From Lelliottia wanjuensis (GTDB taxonomy: Bacteria > Pseudomonadota > Gammaproteobacteria > Enterobacterales > Enterobacteriaceae), in assembly GCF_030238365.1 (NCBI RefSeq), contig NZ_JASSOT010000066.1:1-64000 (forward strand): a DNA stretch of 64,000 nucleotides, in the 5' to 3' direction. The notes below the pieces were generated by a model, which saw nothing but the letters and a program-made list of their open reading frames with translations, had not been told where the DNA came from and made no database searches. Every line of letters starts with the position of its first letter. Position 1 is the first letter of the stretch. Shown one piece after another: positions 63,112-64,000 of this stretch. The translations under genes and the position numbers were made by a program.

Positions 63112-64000
<889 letters not shown>

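Overview
The window is chromosomal DNA of a member of the Enterobacteriaceae. Nearly every protein is close to its Escherichia coli counterpart in length and sequence, and the gene order is the familiar nuo - lrhA - alaA - ackA/pta - his transport - purF - accD - fabB - aroC - fadJ backbone. Three things separate it from E. coli K-12: a PTS/split-transketolase cluster sits between pta and yfcD, a GNAT acetyltransferase gene sits between yfcH and hisP, and NuoB has four extra residues. The base composition, the REP elements and a Salmonella-like PTS cluster suggest an Enterobacter/Leclercia/Lelliottia/Citrobacter-type genome. The genus cannot be fixed from the sequence alone.

Region by region. 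1-122: the 5' end of an insertion sequence (IS481-like transposase start), cut by the window edge and lying just beyond the nuo terminator. 186-15225: the complete nuo operon, nuoA to nuoN, read leftward (respiratory complex I). 15226-19588: nuo promoter region, the regulator lrhA, a long AT-rich gap, then alaA and yfbR. 19660-23280: yfbS, yfbT, yfbU and yfbV, leftward. 23618-27041: ackA-pta (acetate overflow). 27156-32394: a leftward operon for an ascorbate-type PTS (IIA, IIB, IIC) and a two-subunit transketolase, with a divergent LacI-family regulator. 32398-36966: yfcD, yfcE, yfcF, yfcG, folX, yfcH and a GNAT gene. 37007-41049: hisP-hisM-hisQ-hisJ-argT (basic amino acid ABC transport). 41341-44041: ubiX-purF-cvpA. 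44372-47300: dedD-folC-accD. 47455-51175: dedA-truA-usg-pdxB. 51293-54835: flk, yfcJ, fabB. 54994-62902: mnmC, yfcL, epmC, yfcA, mepA, aroC, prmB, smrB, sixA. 63112-64000: the 3' part of fadJ, cut by the right edge.

The most interesting accessory block is 27156-32394. Its transporter should deliver a phosphorylated sugar directly to a split transketolase, with no kinase or isomerase gene alongside. Its 237-nt control region holds a CRP-like site, a perfect 14-nt palindrome and a weaker second copy, which together look like a catabolite-controlled, LacI-type switch. Related clusters occur in Salmonella, so this is an under-characterised system rather than an unseen one. Other readable regulation includes a PurR box before cvpA, FabR and FadR sites between fabB and mnmC, a sigma-54 promoter before argT, and REP/BIME elements in many gaps. 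No rRNA, tRNA or CRISPR array was seen.
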